NCBI RefSeq assembly: GCF_004565475.1
Contig: NZ_SRHX01000014.1
Coordinates: 1-42,648 of the forward strand
DNA from: Lonepinella koalarum
GTDB lineage: Bacteria > Pseudomonadota > Gammaproteobacteria > Enterobacterales > Pasteurellaceae
Direction: 5' to 3'
Length of the DNA: 42,648 nt
Part shown: positions 16,015 to 23,799 of the stretch, one piece after another
Numbering within the stretch: position 1 is the stretch's first letter
Layout: each line of letters starts with the position of its first letter
The notes under the pieces: generated by a model
Database searches by the model: none
What the model was told of the DNA's origin: nothing
What the model saw: only the letters and a program-made list of their open reading frames with translations
Made by a program: the position numbers and the translations under genes

Positions 16015-16380
16015 ATGGCACTTACAGAATTTGGCAAAGCGGTTCGTAAGGCAAGAATTGATGCTAACGAAACATTGCTTAGTATGGCTAAAAAAATCGG
16101 AACAAGCCCAGCCTTTTTGAGTGGAATGGAAACTGGGCGAAAAAAAATATCTAATGAATGGATAGAAAAGGTCGTTGCTTTTTTCAATGAGAAAAAAGTC
16201 AAAATTGAGAATCTATCTGAATTGGCTCACATCTCTAATGCTACCATTCCCGTTGAAGGCTTGCCATTAAAACAACAAATGTTGGTGGCTGGGTTTGCAA
16301 AATCCGCCATGACAGCAGAGCAACTTAAAAAATTTGCAAATTTTTTGGAAGAAATTAATCATCAAAAGGAGAATAATTGA
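16015..16380 (+). CDS. XRE-family regulator, partner of ImmA-like protein
   Basis: A 121-residue protein: residues 3-62 form an XRE helix-turn-helix (FGKAVRKARIDANETLLSMAKKIGTSPAFLSGMETGRKKISNEWIEKVVAFF), then a short helical tail. It has its own upstream A/T-rich promoter-like sequence (TATAATATTG at about 15943) after the terminator of the Mor operon. It overlaps the following gene as ATGA, a typical XRE/ImmA arrangement. The pair could be an anti-repressor or accessory regulatory cassette inserted between Mor and lysis. Confidence 0.82.
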   Translation: MALTEFGKAVRKARIDANETLLSMAKKIGTSPAFLSGMETGRKKISNEWIEKVVAFFNEKKVKIENLSELAHISNATIPVEGLPLKQQMLVAGFAKSAMTAEQLKKFANFLEEINHQKENN

Positions 16381-16754
16381 TGAGTATACAAAGTCTTTTG
16401 TATCAAATGAACGGTTACCGAGTATCCCCAATGACGAGAAATGATATAGCACAAATTGCGACGCCAATAGCTAAACAATTTGGATTAAACTCTAAAAACA
16501 GAAAACAATTAGACAAAATCTTAGAAAAAGTCAGCGATATTGCCACTATAGACATTCTTTCTGATGAAGAGTGGCAAGAACTCACCTTAAATTTCACTAA
16601 AGGTCATTATAGTCCAGCAGAACTTACCATTCGCATTCCTGAGCGAACTTACATAGAGGCTTGTCAAGGCGATTATGATGCTCTTAGACAAGATTCACGA
16701 AAGAGTGTAGCAATTTTTTATAAAAATTACCACTTTTCTAAGTTTAAGTTGTAA
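16380..16754 (+). CDS. ImmA/IrrE-like protein lacking the metallopeptidase motif
   Basis: A 124-residue protein resembling the N-terminal part of ImmA/IrrE partners (NGYRVSPMTRNDIAQIATPIAKQFGL, then IDILSDEEWQEL, then PAELTIRIPERTYIEACQGDYDALRQDSRKSVAIF). Where family members continue with the zinc motif HExxH, this protein ends with FYKNYHFSKFKL. I found no HExxH in the other two frames of this stretch. Either it is a truncated remnant or a non-catalytic regulator. The start is the ATG overlapping the preceding stop. Confidence 0.6.
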   Translation: MSIQSLLYQMNGYRVSPMTRNDIAQIATPIAKQFGLNSKNRKQLDKILEKVSDIATIDILSDEEWQELTLNFTKGHYSPAELTIRIPERTYIEACQGDYDALRQDSRKSVAIFYKNYHFSKFKL

Positions 16755-16788
16755 TAAATTCGCTCTTCTATCGTAAAAGGGGACGCTT

Positions 16789-16932
16789 ATGTTCTTTGAA
16801 ACGACACAAAACAGTGGTGTTGTGGTGGTTTATACCCCCTATATCACTAAAAATGGTAAACGTATCTACCGTAAAAATGGTGGTATGTTCCGTTTTGAAG
16901 TGCCAGCGAATGAATATCGTTGTCACATCTGA
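16789..16932 (+). CDS. Small phage protein, 47 residues
   Basis: A short frame with a good SD (AAAAGGGG) encodes VVVVYTPYITKNGKRIYRKN then GGMFRFEVPA, a likely small beta protein. The pattern Y-I-T-x-N-G-K-R-I-Y..F-R-F-x-V looks conserved-protein-like and not random. It sits between the XRE pair and the lysis genes. Function unknown. Confidence 0.6.
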   Translation: MFFETTQNSGVVVVYTPYITKNGKRIYRKNGGMFRFEVPANEYRCHI

Positions 16933-16975
16933 TCTTTAAAGCCGTTTAAAATTAATTTTAAACGAAATTAATTAC

Positions 16976-17016
16976 ACTCCAGTTATTAAATTAAACTTGA
17001 TAACTGGAGTTTTTTT
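16976..17016 (+). terminator. Hairpin combining terminator and lysin ribosome site
   Basis: ACTCCAGTTAT (16976-16986) pairs perfectly with ATAACTGGAGT (17000-17010), followed by seven T. The right arm contains GGAG (17006-17009), the SD of the amidase start at 17017. In the folded RNA this SD would be hidden. It can act as a terminator, as a translational lock on lysis, or, as DNA, as an operator. Confidence 0.7.
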
Positions 17017-17562
17017 ATGACCATTCAAATCAACAAAATTGTGATCCACTGTTCCGCCACACGTAACGGCAAATCCCTTGCTCGCAATGGGTTAACTGCT
17101 GCCCAAGTGATTGACAGTTGGCACAAACAACGAGGTTTTAAACGCACTGAGGCGAACCGCAAAGACTTTAATCCTAATTTAGGTTCAATCGGCTATCACT
17201 ATGTAATTGATATCGACGGCACGGTAGAAACGGGGCGGAAAATTGGCGAAACAGGGGCGCATGTGAAAGGGCATAATACCAACAGTATTGGCATTTGCCT
17301 TGTGGGCGGAATCACGGCAGACGGCAAGAACCATGGCGAATACACGGCTCAACAATGGTGGGCATTGTATGATTTATTGTTGAATTTAGAACAACGTTTC
17401 CCGCATGCCAAAATTTACGGACACCGTGACTTATCGCCTGATTTAAACGGCGACGGCAAAATCACTCGCAATGAGTGGCTGAAAGATTGCCCTTGTTTTG
17501 ATGTGTGGCAATGGCTGGATAGTGGTGAAGTGATTAACGTAGATCATTTATTTAAGGGGTAG
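17017..17562 (+). CDS. Phage endolysin, N-acetylmuramoyl-L-alanine amidase
   Basis: A 181-residue Amidase_2-type enzyme that cleaves the amide between muramic acid and L-Ala in peptidoglycan. Zinc ligands are expected at H11 (IVIHCSAT), the His of YGHRDLSPDLNGDG and the Cys region DCPCF, as in T7 lysozyme-like amidases. There is no signal peptide, so export would need a holin. It is the first gene of the lysis module and its translation start is embedded in the hairpin just upstream. Confidence 0.92.
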   Translation: MTIQINKIVIHCSATRNGKSLARNGLTAAQVIDSWHKQRGFKRTEANRKDFNPNLGSIGYHYVIDIDGTVETGRKIGETGAHVKGHNTNSIGICLVGGITADGKNHGEYTAQQWWALYDLLLNLEQRFPHAKIYGHRDLSPDLNGDGKITRNEWLKDCPCFDVWQWLDSGEVINVDHLFKG

Positions 17563-17565
17563 ATT

Positions 17566-17712
17566 ATGCAAATTTTTATCAATATTTTAACCCTTTTTGC
17601 AACAGGGTTTTCCTTGGCTACTGGGGCGATTTTTGCGGTGGTAATTTTTGAATATATCCGCAATCGGGTCATAAAATGGAAAGTAAGAAGAGAAATCAGA
17701 AATGAGCGTTAA
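17566..17712 (+). CDS. Single-pass membrane protein, lysis module
   Basis: A 48-residue protein with one hydrophobic segment (IFINILTLFATGFSLATGAI then FAVVIF) and a highly basic C-terminus (RNRVIKWKVRREIRNER). It starts 4 bp after the amidase and overlaps the next gene by 11 bp. This layout fits a holin or antiholin subunit, which is an inference from topology and position. Confidence 0.65.
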   Translation: MQIFINILTLFATGFSLATGAIFAVVIFEYIRNRVIKWKVRREIRNER

Positions 17713-17929
17713 GGAGCTGATTAGTAACCATGATGGACGGCTTTCCACGACGGCAACCATTCAATTTTTCGGCTTTGTGGCTGCGGTGGGCGTCATGCTG
17801 TATAGCGTGTATATGGATAAATCCTATGTTCCCGAATTATTTAGCACGTTTTTATTTGCCTGTGTTGGCACCGCTGCCACCAAAGGCGTGACGAATGCAC
17901 TTCAGAGGACAGAGGACGGAAGGGGGTAA
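17702..17929 (+). CDS. DUF2644-like two-pass membrane protein, holin candidate
   Basis: A 75-residue protein, KELISNHDGRLSTTATIQFF then two hydrophobic stretches (FGFVAAVGVMLYSVYM and LFSTFLFACVGTAA). It resembles the Pasteurellaceae DUF2644 proteins found beside phage amidases. Two membrane spans and this neighbourhood suggest a holin. It overlaps the preceding membrane protein. Confidence 0.75.
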   Translation: MSVKELISNHDGRLSTTATIQFFGFVAAVGVMLYSVYMDKSYVPELFSTFLFACVGTAATKGVTNALQRTEDGRG

Positions 17930-17932
17930 ACC

Positions 17933-18205
17933 ATGAATTTGATTTTAATTGGTGTTGTGTTGGCGGTGATTGGCGTGGTTGTGGGCTGGTTTAAATGGTT
18001 TATGGCAAGCCGAGAGGTGGAAAAATTACTAAAAACCACGGCAATCTTGCAAGAAGAAAAGGCGACACTACAACAGCAAAAAGCCGTAGTCGAAACCCAA
18101 GTAAAAAACTATCAGGTGAAACAGAACAATGAAAAAAACGCTCGCAATATTGACCGCACTGCTATTGTTGACCAGTTGCACACCCAAGGTGATCTCCGTG
18201 ACTAA
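17933..18205 (+). CDS. Rz-like inner-membrane spanin (DUF2681-like)
   Basis: A 90-residue protein with an N-terminal membrane anchor (LILIGVVLAVIGVVVGW) and a periplasmic coiled coil (EVEKLLKTTAILQEEKATLQQQKAVVETQVKNY), the architecture of an i-spanin. The lipoprotein frame at 18129 begins inside it. Together they should link and fuse the two membranes at lysis. It resembles DUF2681 proteins of Haemophilus Mu-like phages. Confidence 0.82.
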   Translation: MNLILIGVVLAVIGVVVGWFKWFMASREVEKLLKTTAILQEEKATLQQQKAVVETQVKNYQVKQNNEKNARNIDRTAIVDQLHTQGDLRD

Positions 18206-18359
18206 TTCAAGTTGTGCAGGCTTTAGTTTGATTACCGCAAGCCGACAAGACACCACTGAAACCCTACGCCAGATTTTAGTGCATAACAGCAACTATCGGG
18301 CAATTTGTGAGCAAGGGGGCTTACAAACAGAACCACAAGGAGAGCCACACAATGAGTGA
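18129..18359 (+). CDS. Rz1-like outer-membrane spanin lipoprotein
   Basis: A 76-residue lipoprotein with signal peptide MKKTLAILTALLLLTSC and lipobox LLTSC (Cys17). It is encoded in a different frame and begins inside the Rz-like gene, the classic embedded Rz/Rz1 arrangement. It also overlaps the next gene start by 8 bp. Confidence 0.85.
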   Translation: MKKTLAILTALLLLTSCTPKVISVTNSSCAGFSLITASRQDTTETLRQILVHNSNYRAICEQGGLQTEPQGEPHNE

Positions 18360-18678
18360 TTTTTTAGATGCACTGCAACGCCACTGGGGGCTGATTGTTA
18401 CCGTGGCAGGAGCAGTATGGGCAATTATGAAGTTATCCATGGACAGCAAATATCCCAATAAAAATGATTTAAAAGCCGTCTGTCAAAATATTTTTGAAGT
18501 GGAAGCTCGTATTACCCATATCGAAGATACCTTAGAACATCTACCGACCATGGAGCAAATCAGCGAATTAAACGTCTTGATGACCGCCATAAAAGGCGAA
18601 ATGGGGACGGTTAATTCAAGGTTGAGTACGCTCACCTACCAAGTAAATTTATTAATTGAAGACCGAGTAAGGAATTAA
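18352..18678 (+). CDS. DUF2730-like protein (Mu gp25 type)
   Basis: A 108-residue protein with an N-terminal membrane segment (WGLIVTVAGAVWAIMKL) and a coiled-coil C-terminal part (EVEARITHIEDTLEHLPTMEQISELNVLMTAIKGEMGTVNSRLSTL). This matches the DUF2730 family found between lysis and terminase genes in Mu-like phages. Role unknown. Start 18352 overlaps the spanin stop and follows AAGGAG. Confidence 0.82.
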   Translation: MSDFLDALQRHWGLIVTVAGAVWAIMKLSMDSKYPNKNDLKAVCQNIFEVEARITHIEDTLEHLPTMEQISELNVLMTAIKGEMGTVNSRLSTLTYQVNLLIEDRVRN

Positions 18679-18680
18679 CC

Positions 18681-19001
18681 ATGAGCATGCCAAGAAATAT
18701 TTTTTATGAAGACCAACGTTTAGTGATATTACGTAGCCTTGTAGATTGTGGTTATGACGCCAACGAATCCATTTTAAATGATTGTTTAGGCTTATATGGT
18801 CACGATATTAGCCGTGATTTAGTCAAAAATCATCTGCACTGGCTAGAAGAGCAAGGCTTAGTCACCCTGACACATATTACCACGCTGGCCACACCGCAAA
18901 ATCACGATTTTCTGGTCGCCAGTATTACCCAACGTGGGTTAGATGTGGCCCAAGGGCGAGCCATGGTGAACGGTGTAAAACGCCCAAGTCCAACATGTTA
19001 A
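18681..19001 (+). CDS. VpaChn25_0724-family winged-helix protein (Mu gp26 type)
   Basis: A 106-residue ArsR-like protein: RLVILRSLVDCGYDANESILNDCLGLYGHDISRDLVKNHLHWLEEQGLVTL is a winged helix, and ITQRGLDVAQGRAMVNGVKRPSP is the conserved C-terminus. It is always placed just before the small terminase in Mu-like phages I know. DNA-binding role inferred. Confidence 0.85.
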   Translation: MSMPRNIFYEDQRLVILRSLVDCGYDANESILNDCLGLYGHDISRDLVKNHLHWLEEQGLVTLTHITTLATPQNHDFLVASITQRGLDVAQGRAMVNGVKRPSPTC

Positions 19002-19023
19002 ACTGTCTTTAAAGGGGATTTAA

Positions 19024-19599
19024 ATGAGCGACAAAAACACCCGAGGACGAGCCAGTAAAGTAGATTTACTGCCACCGGACATCAAAACCCGATTAGCCAT
19101 GATGTTGCGTGACAAAATGTTTTCACAGGCGGAAATACTGGAAGAAATCAACGATCTTATCCGTGATTGTGGCTTACCTGATGACATGCGTTTAAGCAAA
19201 ACTGGCTTAAACCGCTATGCCAACCGTATGGAGAAAATGGGAGCAAGAATCCGCCAGTCACGAGAAATAGCCGAAGTGTGGACCAAACAGTTTGGCGAAA
19301 TGCCACAAAGTGATATTGGTAAAACCTTAATGGAATTGGTGAAACAAATTGCCTTTGATACGTCAATGTACTTAGGTGATCAACAAAATGGGGTGAGTGC
19401 TAAAGATTTATCTCTCTTGTCTGCGGCAGTGCAACGCCTAGAACAAGCCGAAAGCCTGAGCTTTAAACGTGAACAAGCGATTCGCCAAGAAACCATTAAA
19501 CGAGCTGCTGAAGCAGTGGAACAAGCCGGTAAACAAGCCAACCTTTCTATTAATGATGTAAGTGAAATGATTAAGGCAGTATATGGACTTAACAGCTAA
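19024..19599 (+). CDS. Small terminase subunit (DUF3486, Mu gp27)
   Basis: A 191-residue protein. RGRASKVDLLPPDIKTRLAMMLRDKMFSQAEILEEINDLI is the DUF3486 N-terminal DNA-binding region, and a helical oligomerisation part follows (LSLLSAAVQRLEQAESLSFKREQAIRQETIKRAAEAVEQAG). It recognises packaging DNA and loads the large subunit. It overlaps the large subunit gene by 17 bp. Confidence 0.9.
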   Translation: MSDKNTRGRASKVDLLPPDIKTRLAMMLRDKMFSQAEILEEINDLIRDCGLPDDMRLSKTGLNRYANRMEKMGARIRQSREIAEVWTKQFGEMPQSDIGKTLMELVKQIAFDTSMYLGDQQNGVSAKDLSLLSAAVQRLEQAESLSFKREQAIRQETIKRAAEAVEQAGKQANLSINDVSEMIKAVYGLNS

Positions 19600-20893
19600 A
19601 GCGATCCTTTTTGACTATCAAAAAAAATGGCTCAACGACAAAAGCCGTTTCAAGGTAGCCATGTTTGCTCGTCAAACTGGCAAAACCTTTACCACTACCC
19701 TTGAAATTGTGTTGGATTGTATTGAACACGAAATGAAAGGCGAGCGTACTCGCTGGGTTATTCTGTCTCGTGGGGAACGCCAAGCCAAAGAAGCGATGAA
19801 CGAAGGGGTAAAACGTCATCTTGAAGCCATGGGAATAGCTTGCAATGTATTAGAAGTGCCATTTAGCCCAACGGTGAACGCCCTTGAAGTAGTGTTTCCT
19901 AACGGCTCAAAAATCACCGCCCTACCAGCCAATCCCGACACGGCTCGGGGGTTTTCGGCTAACGTGTTTTTAGATGAATTTGCTTTTCATCAAGATAGCC
20001 GAGAAATTTGGAAAGCCTTGTTCCCAGTTATTTCCGCTGGTTGGAAATTACGAGTTGTCAGTACCCCAAATGGCAAAGGTAACAAGTTTTATGAGCTGAT
20101 GACTGACCTAAATAATACCGAATGGTCACGCCATAGCGTAGATATTTACCAAGCAGTAAGAGACGGCTTGCCACGCAATATTGACCAACTCAAAAAAGGC
20201 TTAAATGATGAGGATGCGTGGTCACAAGAATTTGAACTGAAATGGCTAGATGAAGCCAGTAGCTGGCTTTCCTATGATTTAATCGACGGCGTGGAACATG
20301 AACACGCTGGCATCCCTGAATTTTACGGTCACAACCCTTGCTTTGTGGGTATGGATATTGCCGTTCGGGGCGACTTAACCGTGATTTGGGTGCTAGAACT
20401 GATCGGTGATGTCTATTGGACACGTGAAATCGTGGAATTAAAGCGAGTGCCTTTGCGTGAACAGTTAGACGAACTTGCCCATATTTTTAACCAATATAAC
20501 GTCATCAGTTGCTACCTTGACCAAACAGGCATGGGCGAAAAAATGGTCGAAGACGCCCAATATCAACACGGCAAAAGCCGAGTACAGGGCGTGCTGTTTA
20601 ACGTGGCAAGCAAACTCAATATGGCAATCATTGGCAAAAATGCCTTTGAAGATCGCAAGATTCGGATCCCACAAGGTGACAATGCCTTACGAGAAGATTT
20701 ACATAAACTCAAAAAAATCACCGGCTCCACAGGGCAACCAAGATTTGTAGCAGAAAGCGACAGTCAAGGCCATGCGGATAGAACTTGGGCTTGTTTTCTG
20801 GCGCTGACTGCAGCGAGTGACGGTGTGGTGACACCGCTCAAAGCTCACAGTCGCCAAACCCGAACCAGTCGAAAACTTTTGCAAGGATATTAA
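19583..20893 (+). CDS. Large terminase subunit (Mu gp28)
   Basis: A 436-residue packaging motor. The ATPase domain has Walker A-like ARQTGKT (29-35) and Walker B VFLDEF (D131, E132). The nuclease domain has D258 (GMDIAVRGDLTVIW) and a later acidic residue in CYLDQTGMGE. It is shorter than Mu gp28 (about 550) but complete at both functional ends. It should couple ATP hydrolysis to headful DNA packaging. Confidence 0.93.
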   Translation: MDLTAKAILFDYQKKWLNDKSRFKVAMFARQTGKTFTTTLEIVLDCIEHEMKGERTRWVILSRGERQAKEAMNEGVKRHLEAMGIACNVLEVPFSPTVNALEVVFPNGSKITALPANPDTARGFSANVFLDEFAFHQDSREIWKALFPVISAGWKLRVVSTPNGKGNKFYELMTDLNNTEWSRHSVDIYQAVRDGLPRNIDQLKKGLNDEDAWSQEFELKWLDEASSWLSYDLIDGVEHEHAGIPEFYGHNPCFVGMDIAVRGDLTVIWVLELIGDVYWTREIVELKRVPLREQLDELAHIFNQYNVISCYLDQTGMGEKMVEDAQYQHGKSRVQGVLFNVASKLNMAIIGKNAFEDRKIRIPQGDNALREDLHKLKKITGSTGQPRFVAESDSQGHADRTWACFLALTAASDGVVTPLKAHSRQTRTSRKLLQGY

Positions 20894-20896
20894 ACC

Positions 20897-22351
20897 ATGA
20901 AAAATAAAAACGATTTAATCGGCGTGATAGCCAGCCGTGCCACCGCAGCGGATGTGTGGGCGTATTTACATTATTTGCCGAATCCCGATCCGGTACTCAA
21001 AAAAATGGGTAAAGATGTTTCGGCTTACCGTGAAATCTTGTCCGACAGCCATGTAGGCGGTTGTGTACGGCGACGTAAGGCAGCAATTAAAGGCCTTGAA
21101 TGGCGACTGACGCCCACTGGTGATGAAAAAACAGATGAAATCTTAACCGCAGTTTTTGAAAGATTGCCACTTAATCAGATTATCAATCAGCTTTTAGATG
21201 CTCCTTTGTTTGGTTATCAAGTGTTGGAAATCGACTGGCAAAAAGATGAACAAGGGCGGTTAATCCCTGTGAATTTAGTCGGCAAGCCCCAAGAATGGTT
21301 TAACTTCGATGAAGATAACCAATTAATGCTACGAACGAAAAAAGACCGCTTTGGCGAACCGGTGAAAGAGAAGAAATTTTTGCTTGCAACGCATCAGGCA
21401 GATTATATCAACCCTTATGGCAAAGCAGATTTAGGGTTGTGCTTTTGGGCGGCGACCTTTAAAAAAGGCGGTTTCAAATATTGGTTAGAGTTTGTGGAAA
21501 AATACGGCTCACCCTATTTACTCGGCAAGCACCCAAGACAAGCCCAAATTCACGAAATCGAAGATTTGCTTGACAGCCTAGAACAAATGGCCGGTAGTGC
21601 TGTGGCTGCGATTCCTGATGACAGTAAAATTGAGATTTTACAAGGCAGTGATAAAAGCGGTAACTCGCAATTATTTGATGACTTCTTGCGAGCCTGTAAA
21701 GCGGAAATCTCAGTCGCCTTATTAGGACAAGACCAAACCACCGAAGCCGACAGCAACCGAGCTAGCAGTCAATCGGGCTTAGAAGTCACACGTGATATTC
21801 GCAACGAAGATGCCGCCATTGTAGAAAGTGCCTTTAATCAGCTTTTAGCTTGGATTTGTGAATTTAACTTTACCCAGCTTGAAACCTTGCCACGCTTTGA
21901 ACTATACGAACAAGAAAGCATTGATAAATTACAAGCCGAACGTGACAAACTGCTCAGTGATATGGGCGTTCAGTTTACTGAACAATATCTCCACCGCACC
22001 TACGGCTTTGAAGATGGCGATATTATGCTGAAATCCGCAGAACAAGCCCCCGACTCAGTGAAAAGTGCGGTGAAAAATGGGGCAGAATTTGCCGAAAAAC
22101 CGCAAAGCGTTCACCCGATAGCCGATGGCATTGTGGAACAGTTAGAAGTGGAAAGCCAAGATTTAATTGATGTGTGGCTACAAGATATTAAAGACCGTTT
22201 GTTGCAAGCCGATAGCCTAGAAGATTTTCAAAGTCAATTAGATAGCCTGATTCCTGAACTCACCTTTGCCGAATATGGGCAATTAATGGCGTTAGGTTCC
22301 GTTGTTGCAGAATTGGCAGGGCGACAATCTGTTTCAGATGAAAATATGTAG
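20897..22351 (+). CDS. Portal protein (DUF935, Mu gp29)
   Basis: A 484-residue DUF935 portal. Typical segments are ILSDSHVGGCVRRRKAAIKGLEWRL, PYLLGKHPRQAQIHEIEDLLDSL and VALLGQDQTTEADSNRASSQSGLEVTRDI. Twelve copies form the channel at the unique capsid vertex that docks terminase and tail. It follows the terminase by 3 bp. An uptake-signal core AAGTGCGGT lies at 22063-22071. Confidence 0.93.
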   Translation: MKNKNDLIGVIASRATAADVWAYLHYLPNPDPVLKKMGKDVSAYREILSDSHVGGCVRRRKAAIKGLEWRLTPTGDEKTDEILTAVFERLPLNQIINQLLDAPLFGYQVLEIDWQKDEQGRLIPVNLVGKPQEWFNFDEDNQLMLRTKKDRFGEPVKEKKFLLATHQADYINPYGKADLGLCFWAATFKKGGFKYWLEFVEKYGSPYLLGKHPRQAQIHEIEDLLDSLEQMAGSAVAAIPDDSKIEILQGSDKSGNSQLFDDFLRACKAEISVALLGQDQTTEADSNRASSQSGLEVTRDIRNEDAAIVESAFNQLLAWICEFNFTQLETLPRFELYEQESIDKLQAERDKLLSDMGVQFTEQYLHRTYGFEDGDIMLKSAEQAPDSVKSAVKNGAEFAEKPQSVHPIADGIVEQLEVESQDLIDVWLQDIKDRLLQADSLEDFQSQLDSLIPELTFAEYGQLMALGSVVAELAGRQSVSDENM

Positions 22352-22370
22352 GGGCGTATTGCATACGCCC
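22352..22370. repeat. GGGCGTAT hairpin between portal and MuF genes
   Basis: GGGCGTAT, TGC, ATACGCCC form an 8-bp hairpin ending 11 bp before the MuF start, so it may affect translation. A related GGGCGTA/TACGCCC pair occurs in the structured region at 23833-23839 and 23897-23903. Confidence 0.6.
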
Positions 22371-22381
22371 AAGGAAGCACA

Positions 22382-23689
22382 ATGAATACATTCACTTTTG
22401 AACAACAAGCCAAATTTTTTGAGAAAAAACTCAATCTCAAAACCGACAGCTACCTTGATGTATTAGGCGAAGAACACGACTACTTTTTTATGGTTGCCGG
22501 TGCCAATCGTAATGAAGTGTTATTGGCATTTCGTGAAGCGGTGGATGCAGCCATTGAAAATGGCGAAACGCTGGAACAATTTAGAAGCCGTTTTGATGAA
22601 ATCGTGGCTCAAACAGGTTGGGATTATAACGGCGGTCGTAACTGGCGAAGTCGGATTATTTACGATACCAACGTGTACGGCAGCTATAACCGTGGGCGGT
22701 TAATGCAACATTTAGAGCTGGCAGAAGCAATGCCCTATTGGGAATACCAACACAACGAATGTCTGCACCCACGCCCCGAACACGAAGACTGGGACGGCTT
22801 AGTATTGCGTTATGACGATCCGTGGTGGCGGTATCATTACCCGATTAAAGCCTACGGCTGCCATTGTACTGTAGTTGCTCACGATGAAGATGATTTGCAG
22901 ACTTACGGCAAACGACTACAAACCGCTCCCCCTGTGGAAATGGAAACCAAGATAGTCGGCACCCGTTCGGGCAACCCACGCAAAGTGACCAAAGCCAAAG
23001 GCACGGATGTGGGTTTTAAGCCGTGGGATTTTGGCAAGATTAAAAGCGGACGAGTAGAAACTATTGACCAGATTTTGTTTAATAAGATGGTTGCGGCAAG
23101 TCAAAAAACAGATATTAGCAATCAATTTTTAAGCCGTTTAACTAGCAATGTGTTGGATAATCCAAACGCATTAAATCTGCTTAATCAATCAATGGCAAGT
23201 ATGGTTGAGCAGGTGGTCGGCAATAAGGTTTCAAAAGGTGTGACAAAAACGGTGGGGGCAATCCCTGTGCAAGTGCTAGACAAGTTGGATAGCTTAAAGA
23301 AAACACCACAAACGCCATTTATTGCCGTGCGTGATGAAGATATTCTGCACGCCTTGCGAGACAGTAAACAGGCGAAAGAAATCAATTTACCAGTGGAGTT
23401 TTGGCAAAACTTGCCTGAGAAATTGCGGAAGCCGAAAGCTATTTTGTTACAGCCGAACACGTCCAAGAACGGCAAAGCAGAAAAAGATAGCTTGCTTTTT
23501 ATCTACGATACCGACAAAGGCAAAGTAGCGATAATTATGGATTATGACGTGAAGTTAAAAGACCCCAAAACAGGGAAGAAAGTTAATGCACAGGTGAATA
23601 TGGTTAGGACGGCAAGTGTTATTAATGGCGAGTTGGACTGGTTAAATTTGAAAAACAGTTTCGAATTATTATGGGGAAGTTTGGATTAG
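22382..23689 (+). CDS. MuF head morphogenesis protein fused to PBECR2-type nuclease domain
   Basis: A 435-residue protein. Residues about 10-190 are the SPP1 gp7/Mu gp30 (MuF) domain, with its conserved RSRIIYDTNVYGSYNRGR and W-E-Y-Q-H-N-E-C..H-P-R-P-E-H..G-C-H-C-T regions. After a linker, residues about 310-435 (FIAVRDEDILHALRDSKQA, VEFWQNLPEKLRKPKAIL, DSLLFIYDTDKGKVAIIMDY) fit PBECR2, a Barnase/EndoU/colicin E5-D/RelE-like fold predicted to be an RNase. MuF toxin fusions are thought to be packaged in virions and delivered with DNA. Its stop codon touches the first structured element. Confidence 0.85.
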   Translation: MNTFTFEQQAKFFEKKLNLKTDSYLDVLGEEHDYFFMVAGANRNEVLLAFREAVDAAIENGETLEQFRSRFDEIVAQTGWDYNGGRNWRSRIIYDTNVYGSYNRGRLMQHLELAEAMPYWEYQHNECLHPRPEHEDWDGLVLRYDDPWWRYHYPIKAYGCHCTVVAHDEDDLQTYGKRLQTAPPVEMETKIVGTRSGNPRKVTKAKGTDVGFKPWDFGKIKSGRVETIDQILFNKMVAASQKTDISNQFLSRLTSNVLDNPNALNLLNQSMASMVEQVVGNKVSKGVTKTVGAIPVQVLDKLDSLKKTPQTPFIAVRDEDILHALRDSKQAKEINLPVEFWQNLPEKLRKPKAILLQPNTSKNGKAEKDSLLFIYDTDKGKVAIIMDYDVKLKDPKTGKKVNAQVNMVRTASVINGELDWLNLKNSFELLWGSLD

Positions 23690-23771
23690 CTCGCTAGATT
23701 GCCTGATTCGAACAGGATAATACGGGCGACAAACCATTCGTAACCTTTCCAGTAGGAAACCACTAGCGAGC
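23689..23771. ncRNA. Structured element 1, tRNA-like cloverleaf, strand uncertain
   Basis: A 9-bp closing stem, GCTCGCTAG (23689-23697) with CTAGCGAGC (23763-23771), encloses three hairpins: CCTG/CAGG with a 7-nt loop (23702-23716); GG-GCGA/TCGT-AA-CC around an eight-base loop; TTTCC-AGTA-GGAAA (23745-23758). On the reverse strand the first hairpin is CCTG-TTCGAAT-CAGG, a canonical tRNA T-loop. A 28-nt block (23701-23728) and a 23-nt block (23739-23761) are repeated exactly in element 2, while the stem and inner loop differ. No anticodon arm fits, so it is not an ordinary tRNA. Confidence 0.65.
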
Positions 23772-23799
23772 AAATTTGGAAATATTATGGAAAATTTTA

